In this document: positions 6,657-13,599 of the stretch, one piece after another
How positions within the stretch are numbered: position 1 is the first letter of the stretch
Layout of the letters: every line of letters begins with the position of its first letter
Assembly: GCA_966211305.1 (NCBI GenBank)
Contig: CBIHPC010000141.1
Coordinates: 1-15,588 of the forward strand
Origin: Niastella sp966211305
GTDB lineage: Bacteria > Bacteroidota > Bacteroidia > Chitinophagales > Chitinophagaceae
Direction of reading: 5' to 3'
DNA: 15,588 bases
Made by a program: the position numbers and the translations under genes
Notes under the pieces: model-generated
What the model was told of the DNA's origin: nothing
What the model saw: only the letters and a program-made list of their open reading frames with translations
Databases searched by the model: none

Positions 6657-9029
6657 TTATTTATCGTATGCGCCATGTTCCTTCAAGGCTTTCCACACTT
6701 TGAAAGGTGTAATAGGAATATCAATGTGCGTGATGCCAAAAGGCGACAATGCGTCGATGATGGCATTGGCAATGGCCGGCGGCCCTCCTACAGTAGGCGA
6801 TTCACCCACGCCTTTTGCACCAATGGGGTGATGGGGCGAGGGCGTACAGGTATGACCCGTTTCCCACTTCGGCGATTCAACCGCTGTTGGCACCAGGTAA
6901 TCCATCAGCGTACCATTAAGAATATTGCCTTCCTCGTCATAGATCAGCTCTTCATACATAGCAGGAGCAACGGCTTGAGTAAGCCCGCCGTGCACCTGTC
7001 CCTGTACAATCATGGGGTTGATAATATTACCGCAATCATCAATAGCAACAAAACGCCGAATATGAATGGCGCCGGTTTCCTTATCAATATCCACCACACA
7101 GATGTATGCGCCGGAAGGGAATGTAAGATTTGGCGGATCGTAGTAATGTGTTGCTTCGAAGCCAGCTTCCATACCCTGCGGATGATTGGTATAAGCTGCG
7201 AAAACAATTTCCTGGATGGTCTTTGATTTTTCAGGAGCTCCTTTTACAAAGAACTTACCTGTTTCCCATTCAAGATCATTTTCACTTACTTCGAGCAGGT
7301 AGGCAGCAATTTTTCGCGCCTTATCTCGAAGTTTACGGGAAGCTATGGCAGCGGCCGCCCCGGCAGTAGGTGTACTGCGGCTGGCATAGGTACCGAGACC
7401 ATAAGGCGCTGTATCTGTATCGCCTTCTTCAACCTGGATGTTTTCTGCAGGGATACCTAATTCTTCTGCGATGATCTGGGCATAAGTTGTTTCATGGCCC
7501 TGGCCCTGTGATTTTGTGCCAAATCGCGCAATAGCCTTACCGGTAGGGTGTACCCGGATCTCGGCACTATCGAACATTTTTAAGCCAAGGATATCAAAGT
7601 CTTTAGAAGGGCCGGCGCCCACTATCTCTGTGAATGAAGAAATACCTATACCCATCAATTCACCACGGGCCTGTTTTTCAGCCTGTTCTTTGCGCAAGGC
7701 CGCATATCCTACTACATCCAAAGCTTTTTGCAAACCTGCCTGGTAATTGCCGCTGTCATAAATCCAGCCGGTGGGGGAGTGCCACGGAAAATCTTCCGTT
7801 TTTATAAAATTCTGCATCCGAAGTTCGGCCGGATCCTTTCCTACTTTCTTGGCAAACATATCTGTAAGACGTTCAATGGCCTGAACAGCTTCCGTTACCC
7901 GGAAGGAGCAACGGTAAGCCACTCCGCCGGGAGGTTTATTGGTATATACCGCATCGGCTTCCATGAAAGCAGTGTCATAATCATATGAGCCTGTGCCAAT
8001 GGAGAACAAACCAACCGGGAATTTTGATGGGTTGGCAGCCGCATCTGTATAACCATGATCGGCGAGCACTTTAAAGCGGGTTGCAAGGATTCTGCCTTCT
8101 TTTGTACCGGCCATTTCAGCGGTAATGTGGTAATCCCGGGCAAATGAGTCGGCCTGTAGATTTTCACTGCGGTCTTCAATCCATTTCACTGGCTTACCCA
8201 CCAGGAACGAAACTGCAATTGCAATGACATAGCCGGGATATACAGGCACTTTACCACCAAAGCCTCCGCCGATATCCGGGCTCACCACACGGATCTTTTC
8301 TTCACTTAAGCCCACATGGCCTGCCACCAACGCAAACACCGTTCTTATAGCATGAGGGGCCTGTGTGGTCATATACATGGTAAGGTGATGATTTACTTTG
8401 TCGTAATCGGCAACGCAGCCACAGGTTTCAATAGATACAACGTGAATGCGTGGGATATGCATTTGTTGTTTTATCACCACATCAGCACTGGCAAAAACCT
8501 GCTCTGTTTTTTCTTTATCACCTGCCTGCCAGTGCCAGATGTGATTGTCTTTTTTGCCCTGTTTGTCAGTACGCAGCACCGGTGCAGAAGGGTCCAGTGA
8601 TTTGAACGGATCCATAACCGGTTTCATGGGCTCGTATTCTACCTTTACTGCTTCACGACCATCACGGGCGGCATACCTGCTGGTAGCAATTACAGCACAA
8701 ACTTCCTGCGCCTGGTACATCACCGTATCGGTGGGCAGTACCATTTGTGTATCGCTCATCAGCGTGGGCATCCAGTGAAGTTTGTATTTTTCGAGGTCTT
8801 TACCTGTAACAACGGTAATAACGCCGGGCACTTTCATGGCCTCTTCTATATTGATGCTTTTGATCTTTGCATAAGCATACGGACTTCTTACAATATCCAT
8901 ATACAACATGCCTGGTAGCTTGATGTCATCAACGTAATGTCCTTTACCCTGGATGAATCTTGCATCCTCTTTTCTTTTCAGGGAATGCCCCATGCCACCG
9001 ATTTCCTTTGATGTTTTGCATTGAGTCAT
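6657..9029 (-). CDS. coxL: CoxL, form I aerobic CO dehydrogenase large (Mo-Cu) subunit
   Basis: A 790-residue molybdopterin subunit of the xanthine oxidase family, close to the 809 residues of Oligotropha CoxL. The decisive motif is AYRCSFR at 371-377, the form I CoxL signature; Cys374 corresponds to the copper-ligating Cys388. Form II (CoxL-like) proteins have AYRGAGR instead. Other active-site elements are TTQAPH (221-226), GGGFGGK (254-260), GTKSQGQGHETTYAQI (504-519), and GAKGVGESP with Glu743, equivalent to the catalytic Glu763. Together with CoxM and CoxS it should oxidise CO to CO2. The ATG at 9029 (MTQCKTSKE) gives the family-like N-terminus; an upstream in-frame start at 9119 would overlap coxS by 59 nt and add 30 residues of unlikely sequence. 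No frameshift or missing catalytic residue was seen. Confidence 0.96.
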   Translation of the reverse strand: MTQCKTSKEIGGMGHSLKRKEDARFIQGKGHYVDDIKLPGMLYMDIVRSPYAYAKIKSINIEEAMKVPGVITVVTGKDLEKYKLHWMPTLMSDTQMVLPTDTVMYQAQEVCAVIATSRYAARDGREAVKVEYEPMKPVMDPFKSLDPSAPVLRTDKQGKKDNHIWHWQAGDKEKTEQVFASADVVIKQQMHIPRIHVVSIETCGCVADYDKVNHHLTMYMTTQAPHAIRTVFALVAGHVGLSEEKIRVVSPDIGGGFGGKVPVYPGYVIAIAVSFLVGKPVKWIEDRSENLQADSFARDYHITAEMAGTKEGRILATRFKVLADHGYTDAAANPSKFPVGLFSIGTGSYDYDTAFMEADAVYTNKPPGGVAYRCSFRVTEAVQAIERLTDMFAKKVGKDPAELRMQNFIKTEDFPWHSPTGWIYDSGNYQAGLQKALDVVGYAALRKEQAEKQARGELMGIGISSFTEIVGAGPSKDFDILGLKMFDSAEIRVHPTGKAIARFGTKSQGQGHETTYAQIIAEELGIPAENIQVEEGDTDTAPYGLGTYASRSTPTAGAAAAIASRKLRDKARKIAAYLLEVSENDLEWETGKFFVKGAPEKSKTIQEIVFAAYTNHPQGMEAGFEATHYYDPPNLTFPSGAYICVVDIDKETGAIHIRRFVAIDDCGNIINPMIVQGQVHGGLTQAVAPAMYEELIYDEEGNILNGTLMDYLVPTAVESPKWETGHTCTPSPHHPIGAKGVGESPTVGGPPAIANAIIDALSPFGITHIDIPITPFKVWKALKEHGAYDK

Positions 9030-9060
9030 ATAAATAGTAATTAATTCGTTAATAAGGTTG

Positions 9061-9567
9061 TTATACAAATTCCGGTTCGGTAGATGGAAGCGCCTCTCCC
9101 CGCATTTTGGCGCCGGCATACATGATGGCTTTCACAATATTATTGTAGCCTGTGCAGCGGCAAAGGTTGCCGCTAATACCCCAGCGAATTTCTTCCTCCG
9201 TAGGATTGTTGTTACGTGCCAGCAATTCAGTGGCGCGCAGGATCATTCCCGGGGTGCAAAAGCCGCAATGCAATCCATGGTTTTCTTTAAATCCTTCCTG
9301 CAGGGGAGTGAGCGGACCACCTTCGGGCGCCAGTCCTTCAATAGTGGTGATTGATTTGCCATTGGCCTGAACGGCCAGAATAGTGCAGGACTTTACGCTT
9401 TTCCCATTCAACAAAATAGTGCAGGCGCCACAACTGGTGGTATCGCAACCTATGTGTGTACCTGTAAGGTTCAGTAACTCCCTGATCATATGCACCAGCA
9501 ACAGGCGGGGTTCCACCTCCAGGTGATGGGGTGTTTCATTTACAGTGACCGTTATTTTCTTTAACAT
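9061..9567 (-). CDS. coxS: CoxS, CO dehydrogenase small [2Fe-2S] subunit
   Basis: A 168-residue iron-sulfur subunit. The N-terminal plant-type ferredoxin domain carries Cys41, Cys46, Cys49 and Cys61 (GCDTTSCGACTILLNG, then KSC). The C-terminal four-helix domain carries Cys101, Cys104, Cys136 and Cys138 (HCGFCTPGM and GNLCRCTGY). All eight ligands for two [2Fe-2S] clusters are present. It passes electrons from the Mo-Cu site of CoxL to the FAD of CoxM. The ATG at 9567 was chosen over an in-frame TTG two codons upstream because the family starts directly with the first beta strand (KKITVTVN). It lies 47 bp after coxM and 31 bp before coxL, in the M-S-L order of form I clusters. Confidence 0.95.
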   Translation of the reverse strand: MLKKITVTVNETPHHLEVEPRLLLVHMIRELLNLTGTHIGCDTTSCGACTILLNGKSVKSCTILAVQANGKSITTIEGLAPEGGPLTPLQEGFKENHGLHCGFCTPGMILRATELLARNNNPTEEEIRWGISGNLCRCTGYNNIVKAIMYAGAKMRGEALPSTEPEFV

Positions 9568-9614
9568 TTTCAAAAGATTTTCTTGATAAAATCAATTTCG
9601 CTTCAGGATATAAT

Positions 9615-10484
9615 TTATCCCTTAGCTCTTTCAACTGCTTTACGGATCATGCGCTTTACCAGCACAGCAACTAAATGGCGTTTGTATTCTTCACTGCCAC
9701 GCAGATCAGAAGAGGGGCTGCAATCTTCAGATGCATACCTGGCCGCTTCTTCAATAGTTTCATCTGTAAGCCGATTCCCTGTCAATGCCTGTTCGCTACG
9801 TGAGGCACGCATGGGAATAGGATTCACGTTAGTAAGGCCAATACCTGCGGCTTTACAAACATCGTTGCCATCAAGCGTTAGCTGAACGGCGACACCGGCA
9901 GTTGCATAATCGCCCACCTTTCTTTCGAGTTTGTGATAGGCGCTTCCCGTTCCTGCAGCAGGTACAGGAATTTGAATTTCTGTAAGAATTTCACCGTGCT
10001 GTAATGCCGTTGTGTAAAAGCCCTGAAAGAATTCATCAATAGGAATGATGCGTTCGCCGCTTGATCCTGTTGCAATAATGGTTGCATGCAAAGCCAGCAT
10101 TACTGCGGGATGGTCGTTGGCCGCATCACCATGAGCGAGGTTGCCGCCAATGGTGGCCACATTGCGAACCTGTGGGTCGGCAATCAGTTTGGTAACATCG
10201 GCAAACAGGGGGAAGTGTTTTTTCAGCAGGTCGGCGTGTTCAATGTCAGCCTCGGTAGTAAGTGCGCCAATTTTTATTATATCCCCCTCTTTTTTGATAT
10301 CTGAAAGACCGGGAATGCCATTAATATCAATGAGCCATTCAGGAGTTGCAAGGCGCAGTTTCATCATTGGTATCAGGCTATGGCCACCTGAAAGAATCTT
10401 GGCTTCCTCGCCGTGTCTGTGTAGCATCGAAATGGCCTCGGCTAACGTACCCGGCGATTCGTACTGAAACGACTGAGCAATCAT
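9615..10484 (-). CDS. coxM: CoxM, CO dehydrogenase medium FAD-binding subunit
   Basis: A 289-residue flavoprotein subunit of the xanthine oxidase family, matching Oligotropha CoxM in size. The two FAD-pyrophosphate-binding motifs are present: SGGHSLIPMMKLR (32-44, usually AGGHS) and TIGGNLAHGDAANDHPA (111-127). VRNVATIGG precedes the second. The C-terminal CO_deh_flav_C domain is seen in AGIGLTNVNPIPMRA (213-227) and DLRGSEEYKRHL (260-271). CoxM takes electrons from CoxS and delivers them to the respiratory chain, probably to the quinone pool. It is the first cox gene transcribed, 117 bp after the membrane-protein gene. That gap is AT-rich and could hold the cluster promoter; TTACACTTTG at 10523-10532 (minus strand) is only a loose TAnnTTTG match. 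Confidence 0.95.
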   Translation of the reverse strand: MIAQSFQYESPGTLAEAISMLHRHGEEAKILSGGHSLIPMMKLRLATPEWLIDINGIPGLSDIKKEGDIIKIGALTTEADIEHADLLKKHFPLFADVTKLIADPQVRNVATIGGNLAHGDAANDHPAVMLALHATIIATGSSGERIIPIDEFFQGFYTTALQHGEILTEIQIPVPAAGTGSAYHKLERKVGDYATAGVAVQLTLDGNDVCKAAGIGLTNVNPIPMRASRSEQALTGNRLTDETIEEAARYASEDCSPSSDLRGSEEYKRHLVAVLVKRMIRKAVERAKG

Positions 10485-10601
10485 AAATTATTGTTTGTTT
10501 ATTTACAATGAAGACCTGAAAACAAAGTGTAAATCATTGAGAAGGTACAGAATAGCATACCGTAAAACAATGATCTTAATCGGTTCCTTTCCTGTTTGCG
10601 A

Positions 10602-11081
10602 TCATTTAAATTCAACTGGTTTGTTGCCACTGTCCTTACTAAAAAAAGCCCTGATTTTAGCAACAAAAAAAAGTAAGTTTCCATTCAACCAAACGCCTGC
10701 AAAAACAAAAAGTACACCGCCGTAATACAAAGTAAGTCCGCCTCCCCTGGCTACGCTGAATAAAATGCATAACGATCCTGCCAAAGCCAGCAGCAATGCA
10801 TATTTTGTTCTGTTACCATGATAATTAAAAACTATTCCAATGAGGGTGATTCCACAAAATAAAAGGGTAAGAAAAAAAGTGGTTGAAGATGTGTAAGTAT
10901 GTGCGGTTGTGAAAGTTCCTGCTTCGCCACATAGAATGAACGTACTGGAAAAGGCCATCACACAAAAAGGGCATTTAGGCAACAGTGCCAGTAAAAGACC
11001 CGCTATAAAACCGAGTTTCTTTTTTGTGCGGGTGAAAGTGATTTCATTATACGCCGTACATTGTTTTTTTTCACATCGCAT
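10602..11081 (-). CDS. small polytopic membrane protein with PKCPFC motif, function unknown
   Basis: A 159-residue protein, not assigned to a named family with confidence. From the ATG at 11081 it begins MRCEKKQCTAYNE, then has hydrophobic segments at about 24-34, 39-51, 68-86, 94-110 and 116-139, consistent with four or five membrane spans. The first two are joined by PKCPFC (35-40), a CxxC pair at the membrane. Cys3 and Cys8 form another near pair in the N-terminus. The CxxC and the membrane topology recall MerC-like small metal-related membrane proteins, but that is only a resemblance. It lies directly upstream of coxM on the same strand and might be co-transcribed. A longer form from the TTG at 11129 would add 16 residues without support. 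Confidence 0.7.
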   Translation of the reverse strand: MRCEKKQCTAYNEITFTRTKKKLGFIAGLLLALLPKCPFCVMAFSSTFILCGEAGTFTTAHTYTSSTTFFLTLLFCGITLIGIVFNYHGNRTKYALLLALAGSLCILFSVARGGGLTLYYGGVLFVFAGVWLNGNLLFFVAKIRAFFSKDSGNKPVEFK

Positions 11082-11153
11082 TACCGTATCGAAAAGATCT
11101 GTTGCTAAAGGTACATAAAAAAAAGGCAAAAATAATTACATCATTTTTGTATT

Positions 11154-11411
11154 TCATAACCGGACATGTATTTCACTGTCTTTGTTCAGATGAACTTCAA
11201 TTGTTTTAGATTGATCTTCTCGCTGTATTAATAAATAATAGGTTCCAGGTATTTTGATCTCCGGCAAATAAAATATGCCCTGTTCGTCAGATTGAGAAGC
11301 AATATCCGGGTGTTCATATGTTCCTTCCTTAATCATCACCGTAACGCCTTCCATTGGTTTGCCCGAAGAAGAACTATACACTATTCCTTTTACACTTTTG
11401 GTTTCAGTCAT
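11154..11411 (-). CDS. small carboxypeptidase-regulatory-like (beta-sandwich) domain protein
   Basis: An 85-residue protein made almost entirely of one carboxypeptidase-regulatory-like domain (CarboxypepD_reg family). VKGIVYSSSSGKPMEGVTVM (7-26) is the classic G-x-V...G-x-P-L/M-x-G-V-x-V opening, and SDEQGIFYLPEIKIPGTYYL (41-60) is the Gly-x-Phe/Tyr strand pair. In Bacteroidota this domain normally starts SusC-type TonB receptors or sits in secreted proteins, but here it stands alone with no signal peptide or membrane segment. The upstream region contains TATATTTG on the minus strand, a TAnnTTTG match at a plausible distance but without a good -33 partner. The gene lies 72 bp from the membrane-protein gene on the same strand. 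Its role is unknown. Confidence 0.7.
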   Translation of the reverse strand: MTETKSVKGIVYSSSSGKPMEGVTVMIKEGTYEHPDIASQSDEQGIFYLPEIKIPGTYYLLIQREDQSKTIEVHLNKDSEIHVRL

Positions 11412-11907
11412 ATGATGGTTATTTTAATGATTGAATAAAAAAATAACAACGTGCCACGGTTCAATTTTCATGGGCCTTTGTTTTTTGGTTTTATAAGAAT
11501 AGTATACCAAATATAAAGGCAACAAGCCTGGTTTTTAATGTACGGCCATCATGGTAACTGATGAGAATGGTCAGTGAATCAGATTGTTATTGATGAATTG
11601 AATGGTTACGAGAGAGTTTTTTGTGGGATGAAGTAAAAGATGAACTAAAGAAACCGGCCATACAGTTGGGATTGTTCAACGAGTTGAGGTATTCAATGAT
11701 GCAGGCGGGGATACTGATGCAGGAAGGTATATGCTTTCGACAATTGAACTTCAGTGTAATGATAAAGCCAAAGACCTGCTCCCGGAGCTTGCATTTACCA
11801 ATATCACCCAGCTCCTCAATAGTAAGAATGCTCAATGTATAAGTAGTCAGATGCCACGAATGTTTAGTATTTTATAAGATCCACGCGTAAGTTATTTTTA
11901 ATTATAA
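11412..11907. other. intergenic region with a possible decayed coding stretch
   Basis: No intact gene is recognised. On the plus strand a frame from 11644 to 11877 is open for 77 codons without an ATG near its beginning and reads like real protein (for example VEVFNDAGGDTDAGRYMLST and AKDLLPELAFTNITQLLN). A neighbouring plus-strand frame around 11598-11700 is also protein-like (LWDEVKDELKKPAIQLGLFN). One explanation is a gene broken by a frameshift near 11680-11700. The family was not recognised, and chance openness is possible. Confidence 0.3.
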
Positions 11908-11936
11908 AAGTCCCGCCTAACTACGCGACGGGACTT
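11908..11936 (-). terminator. hairpin terminator downstream of hsp20
   Basis: An 8-bp perfect stem AAGTCCCG / CGGGACTT with a 13-nt loop begins 20 bp after the hsp20 stop codon. On the minus strand the second arm runs into CTTTTATAATTA, a short T-containing tail, consistent with intrinsic termination of hsp20. The tail is weaker than in textbook examples. Confidence 0.65.
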
Positions 11937-11955
11937 AAAATAAACAACCAGTTGC

Positions 11956-12390
11956 TTATTTGACTGTGATATGCTGTGATAGGGCGGCTTTTTTAGCCTG
12001 TTCCGTTTTGGGGAGAGTTATATGCAACACGCCATCTGTATATGCCGCTTCAATCTTTTCTTTAATAACTTCATCAGGTAATGTAAAACTGCGGCTAAAT
12101 GACGAATAATTATATTCCTTGCGGGTATAACGTTCGTCCTTTTCTTCCTTTTTCTCTTCCTTTTCACAACTTATAGTCAGCATATTCCCTTCAATATCAA
12201 TGTTGAAATCGTCTTTCTTCAGTCCGGGTGCTGCAACTGTTACTTCGAAATTATTCTTGTTTTCGGCGATATTTACGGCCGGTGTTGTTATCGACCTTCC
12301 CATTCCAAGCCAATCGTTCCATGGCCTGAAAAAGTCATCAAATAATGCAGGGAAAGATTCGCTACGTTTTGTTAATTCTTTTGTTGGCAT
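11956..12390 (-). CDS. hsp20: Hsp20/alpha-crystallin small heat-shock protein
   Basis: A 144-residue small heat-shock protein. The N-terminal arm (PALFDDFFRPWNDW, 14-27) precedes an alpha-crystallin domain at about 36-130, with PAVNIAENKNNFEVTVAAPG (37-56), DDFNIDIEGNMLTI (60-73), a lysine/glutamate-rich loop (76-91), and YTDGVLHITLPK (117-128), which holds the conserved GVL. The C-terminal ITVK resembles the I-x-I/V oligomerisation motif. Such proteins hold unfolded proteins during heat or other stress. The ATG at 12390 is secured by a strong Shine-Dalgarno sequence AAGGAGGT 4 nt upstream, notable because Bacteroidota genes often lack one. A hairpin terminator follows. The gene appears to be a single-gene unit. 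Confidence 0.95.
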   Translation of the reverse strand: MPTKELTKRSESFPALFDDFFRPWNDWLGMGRSITTPAVNIAENKNNFEVTVAAPGLKKDDFNIDIEGNMLTISCEKEEKKEEKDERYTRKEYNYSSFSRSFTLPDEVIKEKIEAAYTDGVLHITLPKTEQAKKAALSQHITVK

Positions 12391-12394
12391 ATGA

Positions 12395-12402
12395 ACCTCC
12401 TT
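12395..12402 (-). promoter_or_regulatory. strong Shine-Dalgarno sequence of hsp20
   Basis: AAGGAGGT on the minus strand, 4 nt before the ATG of hsp20. It decides the start codon and stands out against the weak or absent SD sequences in front of most other genes in the window. Confidence 0.75.
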
Positions 12403-12838
12403 GTTTTTAGGTTATTTAGTAATGATATAACGAATTTAGTAAGAACTGGTACTGTATTTTAGGTATCATCATCATATCCTGAAGTGAGAGTTGTCAGTAT
12501 TTGCCAAGACGGCAATTATATTAACGACGAACCTATTATCCCGATCAGTTATATAATTCCTGTTCTTCTTTGATCTCCATTTCTGCTTCCCAGGTTAACA
12601 GCAATGACCGGGTTTCTTCAATACCGGCTATTGTTTCTTCAGTGTTGATCATAAGCGCCTGCAGGTAATCTGCCTATAGCATGTATTTGTACTATGTCCA
12701 TTACCCGATAAAACCTATATACTATAACCGATAATTCATTAACTCAAACGACCTATCCGTTAATCCAGCAATCTTTTGCCTTCTTTCGTTCGCCATCTTT
12801 GTGTGGTAATCAAACACAATTAACCAAAAGATCAACGT
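12403..12838. other. intergenic region between hsp20 and the secreted-protein gene, with a possible tiny ORF
   Basis: No recognised gene. On the minus strand, 12545-12652 encodes a 35-residue acidic peptide (MINTEETIAGIEETRSLLLT, then WEAEMEIKEEQELYN). An overlapping shifted frame from the ATG at 12701 reads MDIVQIHAIGRLPAGAYDQH. The two could be one frameshifted gene or a small relic. On the plus strand, just before 12573, a short open frame reads VRVVSICQDGNYINDEP; it has no start and may be chance. Near the downstream gene, CATCTTTG at 12794-12801 (plus) resembles a -7 element with TTTG at 12775-12778, but the 15-bp spacing is shorter than usual. Confidence 0.3.
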
Positions 12839-13267
12839 ATGAAAAAGGTAACATTCATTCTTTCGCTGTTAATGGTAGCAGGCATCTGCAATTTATCGGC
12901 TCAAACAAGAGAAGAAGCGGTAACAGTAATACCCTCGCTTAAACTGGTTGAAGGAAAAAACACGGTACGTACACCAGATGGCAGCAGCAGCTTTCAATTT
13001 CTTAAACGTGGCGACAGTTTCACTGATGTAATATTCACCGATGAACATGGTCATGAGATCAGGCTTTCAGCTGTGCCTGGCAGTACAAACGGCAGCATTC
13101 CTACGCCATGCCCATGGCCTATTCCCGACGCCTGCTACAGCATTCCCAACGCTTCGAAAATTGGTATGTGTATGTGCAAAGCTACCGACCTGTCGACCGG
13201 AGAGTACAATATCTCTTTTGTAAGAGCTGTACTCACTTGTCGTAAATCGGGCGGGGATCGATATTAA
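12839..13267 (+). CDS. small secreted cysteine-containing protein, function unknown
   Basis: A 142-residue protein with a clear signal peptide: MKK, hydrophobic core VTFILSLLMVAGICNL (4-19), and a likely signal peptidase I site after LSA at residue 21. The mature part is about 121 residues. It has no recognised domain, but contains a proline- and cysteine-rich segment TPCPWPIPDACYSIP (89-103) and CMC (111-113), plus Cys134. Five cysteines in the mature chain suggest disulfides outside the cytoplasm. The ATG follows an A-rich leader without a clear SD sequence, usual in Bacteroidota. A good terminator lies 16 bp downstream, so it appears to be transcribed alone. It could be an orphan small exported protein of the lineage; no function is claimed. 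Confidence 0.75.
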   Translation: MKKVTFILSLLMVAGICNLSAQTREEAVTVIPSLKLVEGKNTVRTPDGSSSFQFLKRGDSFTDVIFTDEHGHEIRLSAVPGSTNGSIPTPCPWPIPDACYSIPNASKIGMCMCKATDLSTGEYNISFVRAVLTCRKSGGDRY

Positions 13268-13282
13268 AATAAAACAAATGAA

Positions 13283-13322
13283 AGAGGCCGCCTTCTTATA
13301 AGATACGGCCTCTATTGTTTTT
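13283..13322 (+). terminator. intrinsic terminator of the secreted-protein gene
   Basis: A perfect 8-bp GC-rich stem AGAGGCCG / CGGCCTCT (13283-13290 and 13306-13313) with a 15-nt loop, followed by ATTGTTTTTT on the plus strand. Its position 16 bp after the stop codon fits termination of the secreted-protein gene. Confidence 0.85.
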
Positions 13323-13361
13323 AATACAAGGCAATGCGTTTGTAATGAGATTTGCTTCAAA

Positions 13362-13577
13362 TCAGATAAAATTTATCTGGTCCAAACTTATTAAATATTT
13401 TTGTTCAAGGTCAATAATCTCTTGTTCACTAAGTGGAAGCCATTTGGCTTTATAAAGATAGTTGTCAGGGGTGGTTTGGCTCCAGGCAGATTCTGTAGTT
13501 TCCCTCACCCAAATAAGTAAATCATTTATTTATTTAGGAAATATCATCTGTGATTGCATAGATTCAATTTGACTCAT
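13362..13577 (-). pseudogene. SMI1/KNR4-like protein, N-terminal piece with an in-frame stop
   Basis: The minus strand from the ATG at 13577 reads MSQIESMQSQMIFPK, a TAA at 13530-13532, then continues in the same frame for 55 codons with strongly protein-like sequence (INDLLIWVRETTESAW, KWLPLSEQEIIDLEQKYLI) to a stop at 13362. The last part matches the start of SMI1/KNR4 domains, where an L-S-x-x-E-I-x-x-L-E helix precedes the conserved LP. Here the domain breaks off after LISLDQINFI. The TAA could be a GAA or CAA codon changed by one base. The relic begins 22 bp after the PH-domain gene on the same strand, so the two probably formed a pair. SMI1 proteins often act as immunity proteins, but that role is only a possibility here. 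The family call is moderate; that this is a broken gene is more certain. Confidence 0.6.
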
Positions 13578-13599
13578 GGTATCTTATAACGTGAAGTTA

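Noticed and set aside
6504..7226. 240-codon open frame on the plus strand opposite coxG/coxL
   Set aside because: Antisense to a strongly supported gene pair, with Cys-, Arg- and His-rich composition and no domain; an antisense shadow.
10523..10532. TTACACTTTG upstream of coxM as a cox promoter
   Set aside because: Has one extra base relative to TAnnTTTG and lacks a -33 TTTG at the right distance.
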